This document shows, piece after piece, positions 25,244-34,522 of a DNA stretch of 64,000 nt (position 1 is its first letter; each line of letters opens with the position of its first letter). The notes below the pieces were generated by a model. That model saw nothing but the letters and a program-made list of their open reading frames with translations, was not told where the DNA came from and searched no databases. The DNA is from Streptomyces alboflavus. GTDB lineage: Bacteria > Actinomycetota > Actinomycetes > Streptomycetales > Streptomycetaceae. The position numbers and the translations under genes are program-made. The stretch spans positions 62,001 to 126,000 of the forward strand of contig NZ_JNXT01000006.1 of the NCBI RefSeq assembly GCF_000716675.1, given 5' to 3'.

Positions 25244-27861
25244 CCGACAACACCACCGACAACACCACCGGCACGAGCACCGGCAGCACCACCCCCGGCC
25301 GCCGCCTCCCCGTCACCGACCTCTCCCTCGTCGTCCTCATCGGCGCCTCCGGCGCGGGCAAGTCCACCTTCGCGCGGCGGCACTTCAAGCCGACCGAGGT
25401 GCTGTCCAGCGACTTCTGCCGGGGCCTCGTCGCCGACGACGAGAACGACCAGGGCGCGAGCGGCGACGCCTTCGACGTCCTGCACTACATCGCGGGCAAG
25501 CGGCTCGCCGCGGGCCGCCGCACCGTCGTGGACGCGACCAGCGTGCAGTCCGACAGCCGCAAGCAGCTGATCGAGCTGGCCCGGCGGCACGACGTGCTGC
25601 CCATCGCCATCGTCCTCGACGTCCCCGAGGACGTCTGCGCCGAGCGGAACGCCGCGCGGGCCGACCGGGCCGGGATGCCGCGCCGGGTCATCCAGCGCCA
25701 CCAGCGCGAACTGCGGCGCTCGCTCAGGCACCTGGAGCGCGAGGGCTTCCGCAAGGTGCACGTCCTGCGGGGCGTCGCGGAGGTCGAGGGCGCCGAGGTC
25801 GTCACGGAGCGGCGCTTCAACGACCTCACCCACCTCACGGGCCCGTTCGACATCATCGGTGACATCCACGGCTGCGCGAGCGAGCTGGAGACGCTGCTCG
25901 ACAGGCTCGGTTACGTCGACGGGGCGCACCCCGAGGGCCGCACGGCCGTGTTCGTCGGCGACCTCGTCGACCGCGGCCCGGACAGCCCCGGCGTCCTGCG
26001 CCGCGTCATGGGCATGGTCGCCGACGGCACCGCCCTGTGCGTACCGGGCAACCACGAGAACAAGCTGGGCCGCTACCTGAAGGGCCGCGGCGTCCAGCAC
26101 ACCCACGGCCTCGCCGAGACCATCGCGCAGCTGGAGGCCGAGGACGCGCGGGACCCCGACTTCCGGGCCCGGGTGCGGGAGTTCGTGGACGGCCTGGTCA
26201 GCCACTACGTCCTCGACGGCGGCAAGCTCGTGGTGTGCCACGCGGGCCTGCCGGAGAAGTACCACGGCCGCACCTCGGGCCGGGTGCGCTCGCACGCCCT
26301 GTACGGCGACACCACCGGCGAGACCGACGAGTTCGGCCTGCCCGTGCGCTACCCGTGGGCGGAGGACTACCGCGGCAAGGCGGCCGTGGTCTACGGCCAC
26401 ACCCCGGTGCCGACGGCGACCTGGCTGAACAACACCATCTGCCTGGACACCGGCGCGGTGTTCGGCGGCAGGCTGACCGCGCTGCGCTGGCCGGAGCGCG
26501 AGCTGGTCGACGTACCCGCGGAGCGCGTCTGGTACGAGCCGACGCGGCCGCTGCGCACCGACGCGCCCGGCGGCCACGATGGCCGTCCGCTCGACCTCGG
26601 CGACGTGCACGGCCGCCGCGCCGTGGAGACCCGGTACGCGGGCCGCGTCACCGTGCGCGAGGAGAACGCCGCCGCCGCGCTCGAGGTGATGAGCCGCTTC
26701 GCCGCCGACCCGCGCCTGCTCCCGTACCTGCCGCCGACGATGGCGCCCTCCGCCACCTCACGCCGGGAGGGCTACCTGGAGCACCCGGAGGACGCGTTCG
26801 CGCAGTACGCGGCCGACGGCGTCGCCCGGGTCGTGTGCGAGGAGAAGCACATGGGCTCCCGCGCGGTGGTCCTGGTGTGCCGGGACGCGGACGTGGCGCG
26901 CGAGCGGTTCGGGGTGGGGGGCACCTCCCACGCCGGTTCAGGCGGTGCGGGAGGGCCGACGGGCGCCCTCGTCACGCGCACCGGCCGCCCGTTCCTCGGC
27001 GACCCCGACCGCACCGAGCAGGTGCTCGGCCGGGTGCGGGACGCCGCCGACGCCGCCGGGCTCTGGGCGGAGCTCGACACCGACTGGCTGCTGCTCGACG
27101 CGGAGCTGATGCCGTGGTCGCTGAAGGCGTCGGGGCTGCTCCGCTCGCAGTACGCCGCCGTGGGCGCCGCGTCCGGCGCGGTCTTCCCCGGTGCGCTCGA
27201 CGCCCTGGAGGCGGCCGTCGCCCGCGGCGTGGACGTCCGTGACCTGCTCGGCAAGCAGCGCGAACGCGCGGCGGACGCGGCCGCGTTCACCGACGCCTAC
27301 CGCCGCTACTGCTGGCCGACCGACGGCCTGGACGGCGTGCGGCTCGCGCCGTTCCAGATCCTCGCCGTCCAGGGCAGGAGCCTCGCCGGGATGCCCCACG
27401 ACCGGCAACTGGCGCTGATCGACCGGATGGTGGAGCACGACGGCACGGGTCTGCTGCGCACCACCCGGCGCCTGTACGTCGAGACCGGCGACGCGGATTC
27501 GGTGCGCGCGGGCGTCGACTGGTGGCTGGAGATGACCGGGCGCGGCGGCGAGGGCATGGTCGTCAAGCCGGTCGGCGCGCTGGTGCGCGACGGCAGGGGC
27601 CGCCTGGTGCAGCCCGGCATCAAGTGCCGGGGCCGGGAGTACCTGCGGATCGTCTACGGCCCGGAGTACACCCGGCCGGAGAACCTGGAGAAGCTGCGCG
27701 GCCGCACGCTCGGCCACAAGCGCTCCCTGGCGATCCGGGAGTACGCGCTCGGCCTCGAGGCCCTCGACCGGCTCGCGGAGGGCGAGCCGCTGTGGCGGGT
27801 CCACGAGGCGGTGTTCGCGGTGCTCGCGCTGGAATCGGAGCCCGTGGATCCGCGGCTCTGA
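25240..27861 (+). CDS. pnkp: Polynucleotide kinase-phosphatase-ligase Pnkp, RNA repair
   Basis: 873 residues, close to characterised bacterial Pnkp. Three domains: 5'-OH kinase (P-loop GASGAGKSTF near residue 34, VVDATSVQSDSR), metallophosphatase for 2',3'-cyclic ends (GDIHGC near 207, GDLVDRGPDS, GNHENK, YGHTPV) and an adenylyltransferase ligase domain whose nucleophile is probably Lys536 in EEKHMGSR. With Hen1 it heals and seals RNA cut by ribotoxins. The N-terminus has a DNTTDNTTGTSTGSTT run. Co-translated with hen1 through a 4-bp overlap; a strong hairpin follows the stop. Confidence 0.95.
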   Translation: MTDNTTDNTTGTSTGSTTPGRRLPVTDLSLVVLIGASGAGKSTFARRHFKPTEVLSSDFCRGLVADDENDQGASGDAFDVLHYIAGKRLAAGRRTVVDATSVQSDSRKQLIELARRHDVLPIAIVLDVPEDVCAERNAARADRAGMPRRVIQRHQRELRRSLRHLEREGFRKVHVLRGVAEVEGAEVVTERRFNDLTHLTGPFDIIGDIHGCASELETLLDRLGYVDGAHPEGRTAVFVGDLVDRGPDSPGVLRRVMGMVADGTALCVPGNHENKLGRYLKGRGVQHTHGLAETIAQLEAEDARDPDFRARVREFVDGLVSHYVLDGGKLVVCHAGLPEKYHGRTSGRVRSHALYGDTTGETDEFGLPVRYPWAEDYRGKAAVVYGHTPVPTATWLNNTICLDTGAVFGGRLTALRWPERELVDVPAERVWYEPTRPLRTDAPGGHDGRPLDLGDVHGRRAVETRYAGRVTVREENAAAALEVMSRFAADPRLLPYLPPTMAPSATSRREGYLEHPEDAFAQYAADGVARVVCEEKHMGSRAVVLVCRDADVARERFGVGGTSHAGSGGAGGPTGALVTRTGRPFLGDPDRTEQVLGRVRDAADAAGLWAELDTDWLLLDAELMPWSLKASGLLRSQYAAVGAASGAVFPGALDALEAAVARGVDVRDLLGKQRERAADAAAFTDAYRRYCWPTDGLDGVRLAPFQILAVQGRSLAGMPHDRQLALIDRMVEHDGTGLLRTTRRLYVETGDADSVRAGVDWWLEMTGRGGEGMVVKPVGALVRDGRGRLVQPGIKCRGREYLRIVYGPEYTRPENLEKLRGRTLGHKRSLAIREYALGLEALDRLAEGEPLWRVHEAVFAVLALESEPVDPRL

Positions 27862-27870
27862 GGTGTGTAT

Positions 27871-27921
27871 GGCACGTTTTGGGCGTCCCTGTCCTGCCTG
27901 GCGGGACGTCCAAAACGTGCC
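27871..27921 (+). terminator. Long hairpin downstream of pnkp
   Basis: Arms GGCACGTTTTGGGCGTCCC (27871-27889) and GGGACGTCCAAAACGTGCC (27903-27921) pair at 18 of 19 positions around a 13-nt loop. It starts 9 bp after the pnkp stop and ends 42 bp before the arginine deiminase start, so it probably ends the repair operon. Confidence 0.75.
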
Positions 27922-27963
27922 GTCGGGCGCGTGGTGCGGTCCCGGTGGGGTGAGGATGGGGGC

Positions 27964-29190
27964 ATGGGATTCCATGTCGACTCCGAGGCCGGGCACCTGC
28001 GCAGCGTGATCCTGCACCGCCCGGACCTGGAGCTGAAGCGCCTCACGCCGACCAACAAGGACGCGTTGCTGTTCGACGACGTGCTGTGGGTGCGGCGGGC
28101 AAGACAGGAGCACGACGGCTTCGCCGACGTGCTGCGCGACCGGGGGGTGACGGTCCACCTCTTCGGTGATCTGCTCACCGAGGCGCTGGACGTGCCGGCC
28201 GCGCGGCTGCTCGTCCTGGACCGCGTCTTCGACGAGAAGGAGTACGGCCCGCTCGCCACCGACCACCTGCGGGCGAGCTTCGAGTCGCTGCCGTCCGCGG
28301 AACTCGCCGAGTTCCTGATCGGCGGCATGACCAAACGGGAGTACCTGGAGCGGCACCCGGAGCCGACGTCCGTGCGCTTCCACTGCATGGACATGGACGA
28401 CTTCCTGCTCGGCCCGCTGCCCAACCACCTGTTCACCCGCGACACGTCCGCCTGGATCTACGACGGCGTGTCCATCAACGCCATGCGCTGGCCCGCCCGG
28501 CAGCGCGAGACCGTCCACTTCGAGGCGATCTACCAGCACCACCCGCTCTTCCACAACCAGGGCTTCCACCTCTGGTCGCAGGGCCAGTCCGACTACCCCT
28601 CCACCATCGAGGGCGGCGACGTCCTGGTCCTCGGCAACGGCGCCGTGCTCATCGGCATGAGCGAGCGCACCAAGCCGCAGGCCGTCGAGATGCTCGCGCA
28701 CAAGCTGTTCGCCGCCGGGTCCGCGACCTCGATCGTGGCCCTGGACATGCCCAAGCGCCGCGCCTTCATGCACCTGGACACGGTCATGACGATGGTCGAC
28801 GGCGATACGTTCACGCAGTACGCGGGCCTCGGCATGCTCCGCTCGTACACCATCGAGCCGGGCGTCGACGAGCGCGAGTTGAAGGTCACCGACCACCCGC
28901 CGGAGCACATGCACCGCGCCATCGCCGCGTCGCTCGGCCTCGGCGGCATCCGGGTCCTCACGGCCACCCAGGACGTGCACGCCGCCGAGCGCGAGCAGTG
29001 GGACGACGGCTGCAACGTGCTCGCGGTCGAGCCGGGCGTCGTCGTGGCGTACGAGCGGAACGCGACCACCAACACGTATCTGCGCAAGCAAGGCATCGAG
29101 GTGATAGAGATCCCCGGCAGCGAGCTGGGCCGGGGCCGGGGCGGCCCGCGCTGCATGAGCTGTCCCGTCGAGCGGGATCCGGTTCGCTAG
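27964..29190 (+). CDS. arcA: Arginine deiminase
   Basis: 408 residues. Converts arginine to citrulline and ammonia. Motifs: [27 protein letters not shown] (FTRD), [24 protein letters not shown] (EGGD), [14 protein letters not shown] (catalytic His) and the C-terminal [12 protein letters not shown] with nucleophile Cys397. Followed 118 bp downstream by ornithine carbamoyltransferase, so the two give the first steps of the deiminase pathway. No carbamate kinase gene is next to them. Confidence 0.95.
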   Translation: MGFHVDSEAGHLRSVILHRPDLELKRLTPTNKDALLFDDVLWVRRARQEHDGFADVLRDRGVTVHLFGDLLTEALDVPAARLLVLDRVFDEKEYGPLATDHLRASFESLPSAELAEFLIGGMTKREYLERHPEPTSVRFHCMDMDDFLLGPLPNHLFTRDTSAWIYDGVSINAMRWPARQRETVHFEAIYQHHPLFHNQGFHLWSQGQSDYPSTIEGGDVLVLGNGAVLIGMSERTKPQAVEMLAHKLFAAGSATSIVALDMPKRRAFMHLDTVMTMVDGDTFTQYAGLGMLRSYTIEPGVDERELKVTDHPPEHMHRAIAASLGLGGIRVLTATQDVHAAEREQWDDGCNVLAVEPGVVVAYERNATTNTYLRKQGIEVIEIPGSELGRGRGGPRCMSCPVERDPVR

Positions 29191-29229
29191 GCGCACCCTG
29201 GAGCGAGCGGGGCGGGGCGGGCGGGGGCC

Positions 29230-29263
29230 TGCATATAAATGTGAAAGATCGTATAGACTTTCA
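29230..29263. promoter_or_regulatory. AT-rich operator candidate upstream of ornithine carbamoyltransferase (ARG-box-like)
   Basis: TGCAT-ATAA-ATGTG at 29230-29243 resembles the TGCAT-N4-ATGCA half palindromes of arginine boxes. It is followed by an inverted repeat TGAAAG (29242-29247) / CTTTCA (29258-29263), and TAGACT at 29254-29259 could be a -10. This AT-rich island stands out in the GC-rich gap. ArgR binding is a guess. Confidence 0.4.
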
Positions 29264-29308
29264 AAGGTCCCCGACCGCCTCGACGCACGCGTACCCCAGG
29301 AGCGCCCC

Positions 29309-30319
29309 ATGGCGACGACCGCCACGACCGACCTCACCGGCCGCCACTTCCTCAAGGAGCTGGACTTCACCGCCGACGAGTTCCGCGGCCTGCTCGCCCT
29401 GGCCGCGGAGCTGAAGGCCGCCAAGCGGGCGGGCGCCGAGGCCCGGCGCCTGACCGGCAGGAACATCGCGCTGATCTTCGAGAAGGCGTCCACGAGGACC
29501 CGCTGCGCCTTCGAGGTGGCCGCCGCCGACCAGGGCGCCGCCACGACGTACATCGACCCCTCCGGGGCGCACATCGGCAAGAAGGAGTCCGTCAAGGACA
29601 CCGCCCGCGTCCTCGGCCGGATGTTCGACGCCGTCCAGTTCCGCGGCGACGCCCAGGAGACCGTCGAGACCCTGGCCGCGCACGCGGGCGTGCCCGTCTA
29701 CAACGGCCTGACCGACTCCTGGCACCCCACCCAGATGCTCGCCGACGTCCTGACGATGACCGAGCACTGCGCCAAGCCGCTGGAGGGGATCACCCTCGCC
29801 TACCTTGGCGACGCCCGTCTGAACATGGGCAACTCCTACCTGGTCACCGGCGCCCTGCTCGGCATGGACGTGCGGATTGTGGCGCCCCGGGCGTACTGGC
29901 CCGCGGCGGACGTCGTCGACCGGGCGCGGGCGCTCGCCGAGTCCACCGGGGCGCGGATCGCGCTCACCGAGGACGTCGCCGAGGGCGTCGCGGGCGCCGA
30001 CTTCGTCGCCACCGACGTGTGGGTGTCGATGGGGGAGCCCGCCGAGGTCTGGGACGAGCGCATCACCGCCCTCGGTCCGTACGCGGTCACGATGGACGTC
30101 CTGCGCGCCACCGGCAACGCCGACGTGAAGTTCCTGCACTGCCTGCCCGCCTTCCACGACCTGGCCACGCAGGTCGGGCGCGAGGTGGCCGAGCGGCACG
30201 GGCGGGACTCGCTGGAGGTCACGGACGAGGTCTTCGAGTCGGCGCACTCGGTCGTCTTCGACGAGGCGGAGAACCGGATGCACACGATCAAGGCGGTCCT
30301 GGTGGCGACGCTCGCCTGA
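29309..30319 (+). CDS. argF: Ornithine carbamoyltransferase
   Basis: 336 residues. Carbamoyl-phosphate motif [30 protein letters not shown] (SxxGxKES-like), [14 protein letters not shown] (HPxQ), [24 protein letters not shown] and the ornithine/SMG loop VWVSMGEP, plus [10 protein letters not shown] (HCLP). Placed after arginine deiminase, it may work catabolically (arcB) as citrulline phosphorolysis. Sequence alone does not separate arcB from argF. Confidence 0.93.
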   Translation: MATTATTDLTGRHFLKELDFTADEFRGLLALAAELKAAKRAGAEARRLTGRNIALIFEKASTRTRCAFEVAAADQGAATTYIDPSGAHIGKKESVKDTARVLGRMFDAVQFRGDAQETVETLAAHAGVPVYNGLTDSWHPTQMLADVLTMTEHCAKPLEGITLAYLGDARLNMGNSYLVTGALLGMDVRIVAPRAYWPAADVVDRARALAESTGARIALTEDVAEGVAGADFVATDVWVSMGEPAEVWDERITALGPYAVTMDVLRATGNADVKFLHCLPAFHDLATQVGREVAERHGRDSLEVTDEVFESAHSVVFDEAENRMHTIKAVLVATLA

Positions 30320-30346
30320 GGCCGCGGGAGCGCCGGGGCCCGCGCC

Positions 30347-30904
30347 TCAGTGGTCGGCCGGTGCCCGCAGCGTGAACCACACGGCCTTGCCGGACTCCGT
30401 GGGCCGGTGCCCGCAGGACGAGCTGAGGGTGCGGATGAGGAGCAGGCCGCGGCCGTGCTCCTGCCAGGGGTCGGGCTCGTCGTCCGGCGACGGATCGGTG
30501 AGGTCGCCCGGCGGGACCGGGCTGGAGTCGCGCACCTCGACCTGGCAGCTGGTCGGAAGCAGCTCGATGACCAGCTCTATCGGGTCGTGCCCCGGGGCGT
30601 GCTCCACGGCGTTGGCGACCAGCTCGGCGGTCAGGAGCTCCGCGGTGTCGGTGTCCGCGGTGGAACCGATGTCGACGAGGGCCGTACGGACCAGGGCGCG
30701 CGCGATCGGCACGGCCGCCGTGGTGTGCGGCAGTCCGATGCGCCAGGAGGCGGGAGCGTGCGGTTCGGGCAAGGCGGGTCCGTTCGGCGAGCAGGTGGTC
30801 CCGGGCAGGGGGCCCTGTGTGGTCCTGCTGTCAACCGTACGAATCCTAAGCCGAGTGGCGACAGGGGCGATCGTCGGCCGGTTTGCGACCCGATGCCAGG
30901 ACAT
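30347..30904 (-). CDS. Anti-sigma-factor-like ATP-binding protein (HATPase_c_2)
   Basis: About 185 residues if started at ATG 30904 (no strong ribosome site; the first ~45 residues are not domain-like, so the start is uncertain). The domain has LLTAELVANAVEHAPGHDPIELVIELLPTSCQVEVRDSSP (N-box ELVANAVEHA) and WQEHGRGLLLIRTLSSSCGHRPTESGKAVWFTL (G2-like HGRGL). Such single-domain RsbW/SpoIIAB relatives are numerous in Streptomyces and bind sigma factors or anti-anti-sigma factors. No sigma gene is adjacent. Confidence 0.8.
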   Translation of the reverse strand: MSWHRVANRPTIAPVATRLRIRTVDSRTTQGPLPGTTCSPNGPALPEPHAPASWRIGLPHTTAAVPIARALVRTALVDIGSTADTDTAELLTAELVANAVEHAPGHDPIELVIELLPTSCQVEVRDSSPVPPGDLTDPSPDDEPDPWQEHGRGLLLIRTLSSSCGHRPTESGKAVWFTLRAPADH

Positions 30905-30970
30905 GGCGGGACTTACGCCTCTGCGACCGGGAATGATGTGCGCACCCCCGTCTCCCTGTATCGCGTACTC

Positions 30971-31000
30971 GTGACGACAGTCATGGACGAGTGATAACTT
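30971..31000 (+). promoter_or_regulatory. Candidate promoter with palindromic operator upstream of enoyl-CoA hydratase
   Basis: GTGACGACAGTCA at 30971-30983 contains the palindrome TGAC-GACA-GTCA. If TGACGA is read as a -35, TAACTT lies 17 nt downstream as a -10. The identical 13-mer with TA at the same 17-nt spacing lies upstream of the acyl-CoA dehydrogenase at 37079. The PaaX-family protein at 34523-35347 is the obvious candidate binder. Confidence 0.6.
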
Positions 31001-31097
31001 CGAGAGGGAGCGAGACCGCGTCCCGGCGCGCCGACCGCGCCCCTGCCAAGGCCCGCGCACCGGCCCCCGCCGCCCCCGACCCAGGAGGCCGCACGTC

Positions 31098-31925
31098 ATG
31101 AGTCCCTTCACCGGCTCCACCGCACGCACCCCCGAGTGGCGGCATCTGCGCCTCAGCGTCGACGACGGCGTCGCCACCGTCACGCTCGCCCGCCCCGAGA
31201 AGCTGAACGCCCTCACCTTCGGCGCCTACGCCGACCTGCGCGACCTGCTCGCCGAGCTGTCCCGGGAGCGGTCCGTGCGGGCCCTCGTCCTCGGCGGTGA
31301 GGGCCGCGGCTTCTGCTCCGGCGGCGACGTGGACGAGATCATCGGCGCGACCCTCGCCATGGACACCGCGCAGCTCCTCGACTTCAACCGCATGACGGGC
31401 CAGGTCGTGCGGGCCCTGCGCGAATGCCCGTTCCCGGTGGTCGCCGCCGTGCACGGGGTGGCCGCAGGCGCGGGCGCGGTGCTCGCGCTCGCCGCGGACT
31501 TCCGGGTCGCCGACCCGTCGGCGCGGTTCTCGTTCCTGTTCACCAAGGTGGGGCTCTCCGGCGGCGACATGGGCGCGGCGTATCTGCTGCCGCGCGTCGT
31601 CGGGCTCGGCCACGCCACGCGCCTGCTGATGCTGGGGGAGCCGGTGCGGGCCCCCGAGGCCGAGCGCATCGGCCTCATCAGCGAGCTGACGGACGAGGGC
31701 AGGGCAGCGGAGGCCGCGGCGGCCCTGGCCCGCCGTCTGGCCGAGGGCCCCGCCCTCGCGTACGCCCAGACGAAGGCCCTGCTCACCGCCGAGCTGGACA
31801 TGCCCCTCGCGGCCGCCGTCGAGATGGACGCGGCGACCCAGGCCCTGCTGATGAACGGCGAGGACTACGCGGAGTTCCACGCGGCGTTCACGGAGAAGCG
31901 GACGCCGAAGTGGCAGGGACGGTGA
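31098..31925 (+). CDS. Enoyl-CoA hydratase/isomerase family protein
   Basis: 275-residue crotonase fold: VATVTLARPEKLNALTFGAYADL, VLGGEGRGFCSGGDVDEI (oxyanion hole), PVVAAVHGVAAGAGAVLALAADFRVADPSARFSFLFTKVGLSGGDMGAAYLLPRVVG. The acid/base pair region retains GLSGGDMG. ATG with AGGAGG. Its stop overlaps the monooxygenase GTG (GTGA), so it acts in the same pathway, probably hydrating or cleaving the dearomatised ring CoA ester. Confidence 0.9.
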   Translation: MSPFTGSTARTPEWRHLRLSVDDGVATVTLARPEKLNALTFGAYADLRDLLAELSRERSVRALVLGGEGRGFCSGGDVDEIIGATLAMDTAQLLDFNRMTGQVVRALRECPFPVVAAVHGVAAGAGAVLALAADFRVADPSARFSFLFTKVGLSGGDMGAAYLLPRVVGLGHATRLLMLGEPVRAPEAERIGLISELTDEGRAAEAAAALARRLAEGPALAYAQTKALLTAELDMPLAAAVEMDAATQALLMNGEDYAEFHAAFTEKRTPKWQGR

Positions 31926-34258
31926 CGGCGGTGACGGGGTCCTGCACCCCGTCGGGCGCGGCCCCGGCCGCGCACAGGATCGCCGTCATCGGCGGCGGCC
32001 CCGGCGGCCTCTACGCCGCCGCCCTGCTCAAGCGACTCGACCCGGACCGCGAGGTCACCGTCTGGGAGCGCAACGCCCCCGACGACACCTTCGGCTTCGG
32101 CGTGGTCCTCTCCGACGAGACCCTCGGCGGCATCGAGCACGCCGACCCGGTCGTGTACGCCGCGCTGCAGGAGGAGTTCGTCCGCTGGGACGACATCGAC
32201 ATCGTGCGCGGCGACACCCGCCACACCTCCGGCGGCCACGGCTTCGCCGCGCTGAGCCGCAAACGCCTCCTCGCCGTCCTGCACGAGCGCTGCCGCGACC
32301 TCGGAGTGGACCTCCGCTTCCGCACCGAGGCCCCGCCCGCGGCCACCCTCGCCACCGCGTACGACCTGGTGATCGCCGCGGACGGCGTGCACAGCCTCAC
32401 CCGCGAGGCGCACCCCGAGGCCTTCCACCCCACCCTCACCAGCCACCGCTGCCGCTACATCTGGCTCGCCGCCGACTTCGCCTTCGACGCGTTCCGCTTC
32501 GAGATCGCCGAGACCGAGCACGGCGTGATGCAGCTGCACGGCTACCCCTACGAGGCCGCGACGGCCACCACCCCCGGCGCGTCCACCGTCATCGTCGAGA
32601 TGCGCGAAGAGGTGTGGGAGGCCGCCGGGTTCGCCGACCTCGACGCGGCCGCGTCCGTCGAACGCTGCGCCAAGCTCTTCGCGGACGCGCTCGGCGGCCG
32701 CCCCCTGCGCGGCAACAACTCCAGCTGGCTCACCTTCCGTACCGTCGTCAACGCCCACTGGTCGCACGGCAACACCGTCCTGCTCGGCGACGCCGCCCAC
32801 ACCGCGCACTTCTCCATCGGCTCCGGCACCAAGCTCGCCGTCGAGGACGCCCTCGCGCTCGCCGCGAACCTCCAGGAGCAGCCCGACATCCCCGCCGCCC
32901 TCGCCGCGTACGAGACCGAGCGCCGCCCCGTCGTCGAGTCCACGCAGCGCGCCGCCCGCGCCAGCCTGCAGTGGTTCGAGGAACTGCCGACCTACCTCGG
33001 TCAGCCGCCGCTGCAGTTCGCCTTCAACCTGCTCACCCGCAGCCGCCGCGTCACCCACGACAATCTGCGGCTGCGCGACGCCGGCTTCACTGAGGCCGTC
33101 GAGCGTGACTTCGGGTGCCCGCCCGGTACGCCGCCCATGTTCACGCCGCTGCGGCTGCGCGGCCTCGAACTCCGCAACCGGGTCGTCGTGTCCCCCATGG
33201 ACATGTACTCCGCCGAGGACGGCGTGCCCGGCGACTTCCACCTCGTCCACCTGGGCGCGCGGGCGCTCGGCGGGGCGGGCCTCGTCATGACCGAGATGGT
33301 CTGCGTGAGCGAGCGGGGCCGCATCACCCCCGGCTGCGCCGGGCTCTACACCGACGAACAGGCCGCCGCCTGGACCCGGATCGTCGACTTCGCCCACGCG
33401 CAGGCGCCCGGCACCGCCGTCGGCGTCCAGCTCGGCCACTCCGGCCGCAAGGGGTCCACGAAGCTGATGTGGGACGGCATCGACGAGCCCCTGCCCACCG
33501 GCAACTGGCCGCTCGTCGCCCCCTCACCCCTCCCGTACACCCCCGCGAACCAGACCCCCCACGCCCTGTCCGTGGCCGAACTCCCCGCCATCCGCGAGGA
33601 GTTCACCGCCGCCGCCCGGCGCGCCGCCGCCTGTGGCTTCGACCTCCTCGAACTCCACTGCGCCCACGGCTACCTCCTCTCCAGCTTCCTCTCCCCCCTC
33701 ACCAACCACCGCACCGACGCCTACGGAGGCTCCCTCGAAGCCCGCCTCCGCTTCCCCCTCGAAGTCTTCGACTCCGTCCGCGAGGTGTGGCCCGCCGACC
33801 GGCCCATGACCGTCCGCATCTCCGCCACCGACTGGGCCGACGGCGGCAACACCGCCGACGACGCCGTCGCCGTCGCCCGCGCGTTCGCCGCGCACGGGGC
33901 CGACGCCATCGACGTCTCCACCGGGCAGGTCGTCGCCGACGAACGCCCCGCCTACGGCCGCTCCTACCAGACCCCCTTCGCCGACCGCATCCGCAACGAA
34001 ACCTCCGTCCCCGTCATCGCCGTCGGCGCCATCTCCTCCTGGGACGACGTCAACTCCCTCCTCCTGGCAGGCCGCACCGACCTCTGCGCCCTCGCCCGCC
34101 CCCACCTCTACGACCCCCACTGGACGTTGCACGCCGCCGCCGAGCAGTCCTACTCCGGGCCCGGCGCCGTCTGGCCCGCCCCGTACCGCGCGGGCAGCCG
34201 CCGTCCCCAGACGGGGCGGACGGACGCGCCGAAGCCGCGGTTGTCGTTGGGGGGTTGA
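31922..34258 (+). CDS. Salicylyl-CoA 5-hydroxylase / 2-aminobenzoyl-CoA monooxygenase-reductase, bifunctional fusion
   Basis: 778 residues, close to 2-aminobenzoyl-CoA monooxygenase/reductase. Residues ~1-390 are a PHBH-type FAD monooxygenase (RIAVIGGGPGGLYAAALLKRL, VIAADGVHS, LLGDAAHTAHFSIGSGTKLAVEDA). Residues ~395-778 are an Old Yellow Enzyme reductase (FTPLRLRGLELRNRVVVSPMDMYSAEDG, GVQLGHSGRKGS, DLLELHCAHGYLLSSFLSPLTNHRTDAYGGS). The fusion can hydroxylate and then reduce an aryl-CoA, removing aromaticity. Substrate (aminobenzoyl- or salicylyl-CoA) cannot be told from sequence. The GTG is coupled to the hydratase stop. Confidence 0.9.
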   Translation: MTAVTGSCTPSGAAPAAHRIAVIGGGPGGLYAAALLKRLDPDREVTVWERNAPDDTFGFGVVLSDETLGGIEHADPVVYAALQEEFVRWDDIDIVRGDTRHTSGGHGFAALSRKRLLAVLHERCRDLGVDLRFRTEAPPAATLATAYDLVIAADGVHSLTREAHPEAFHPTLTSHRCRYIWLAADFAFDAFRFEIAETEHGVMQLHGYPYEAATATTPGASTVIVEMREEVWEAAGFADLDAAASVERCAKLFADALGGRPLRGNNSSWLTFRTVVNAHWSHGNTVLLGDAAHTAHFSIGSGTKLAVEDALALAANLQEQPDIPAALAAYETERRPVVESTQRAARASLQWFEELPTYLGQPPLQFAFNLLTRSRRVTHDNLRLRDAGFTEAVERDFGCPPGTPPMFTPLRLRGLELRNRVVVSPMDMYSAEDGVPGDFHLVHLGARALGGAGLVMTEMVCVSERGRITPGCAGLYTDEQAAAWTRIVDFAHAQAPGTAVGVQLGHSGRKGSTKLMWDGIDEPLPTGNWPLVAPSPLPYTPANQTPHALSVAELPAIREEFTAAARRAAACGFDLLELHCAHGYLLSSFLSPLTNHRTDAYGGSLEARLRFPLEVFDSVREVWPADRPMTVRISATDWADGGNTADDAVAVARAFAAHGADAIDVSTGQVVADERPAYGRSYQTPFADRIRNETSVPVIAVGAISSWDDVNSLLLAGRTDLCALARPHLYDPHWTLHAAAEQSYSGPGAVWPAPYRAGSRRPQTGRTDAPKPRLSLGG

Positions 34259-34308
34259 GGCGGGTGCCCTCGCGGGGCGCCCCAGTCCCGCCCCTTCTCC
34301 GAAACCGG

Positions 34309-34463
34309 GGGCTCCGCCCCCTGGACCCCCGTATCGGCGCTCCGCGCCTCGTCCTCAAACGCCGGACGGGCTGATACTCACCGGCACATTCCCAGCCCGC
34401 CCCGGCAACCTCTCAGCCCGTCCGGCGATTGAGGACGAGCCGCGAAGCGGCGATTCGGCGGGA
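34309..34463. repeat. Inverted pair of the dispersed intergenic element, likely terminator region
   Basis: Between two convergent stop codons (gap 34259-34522, no gene). A reverse copy (GGGGGCTCCGCCCCC hairpin, then CGTCCTCAAACGCCGGACGG to about 34374) faces a forward copy from 34414 (AGCCCGTCCGGCGATTGAGG). The inverted pair could fold over a 40-nt spacer. Same core as at 7834 and 15411. Confidence 0.75.
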
Positions 34464-34522
34464 GTTGTCCCACCCGCACGGGACACCCACCTTCGGGGCC
34501 CGGGGCCCCGCGCGGCCGCCGT

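Noticed and set aside
34309..34463. Inverted repeat that could be the ends of an insertion sequence
   Set aside because: No transposase between the arms, a spacer of about 40 bp, and the same core appears elsewhere as an intergenic element.
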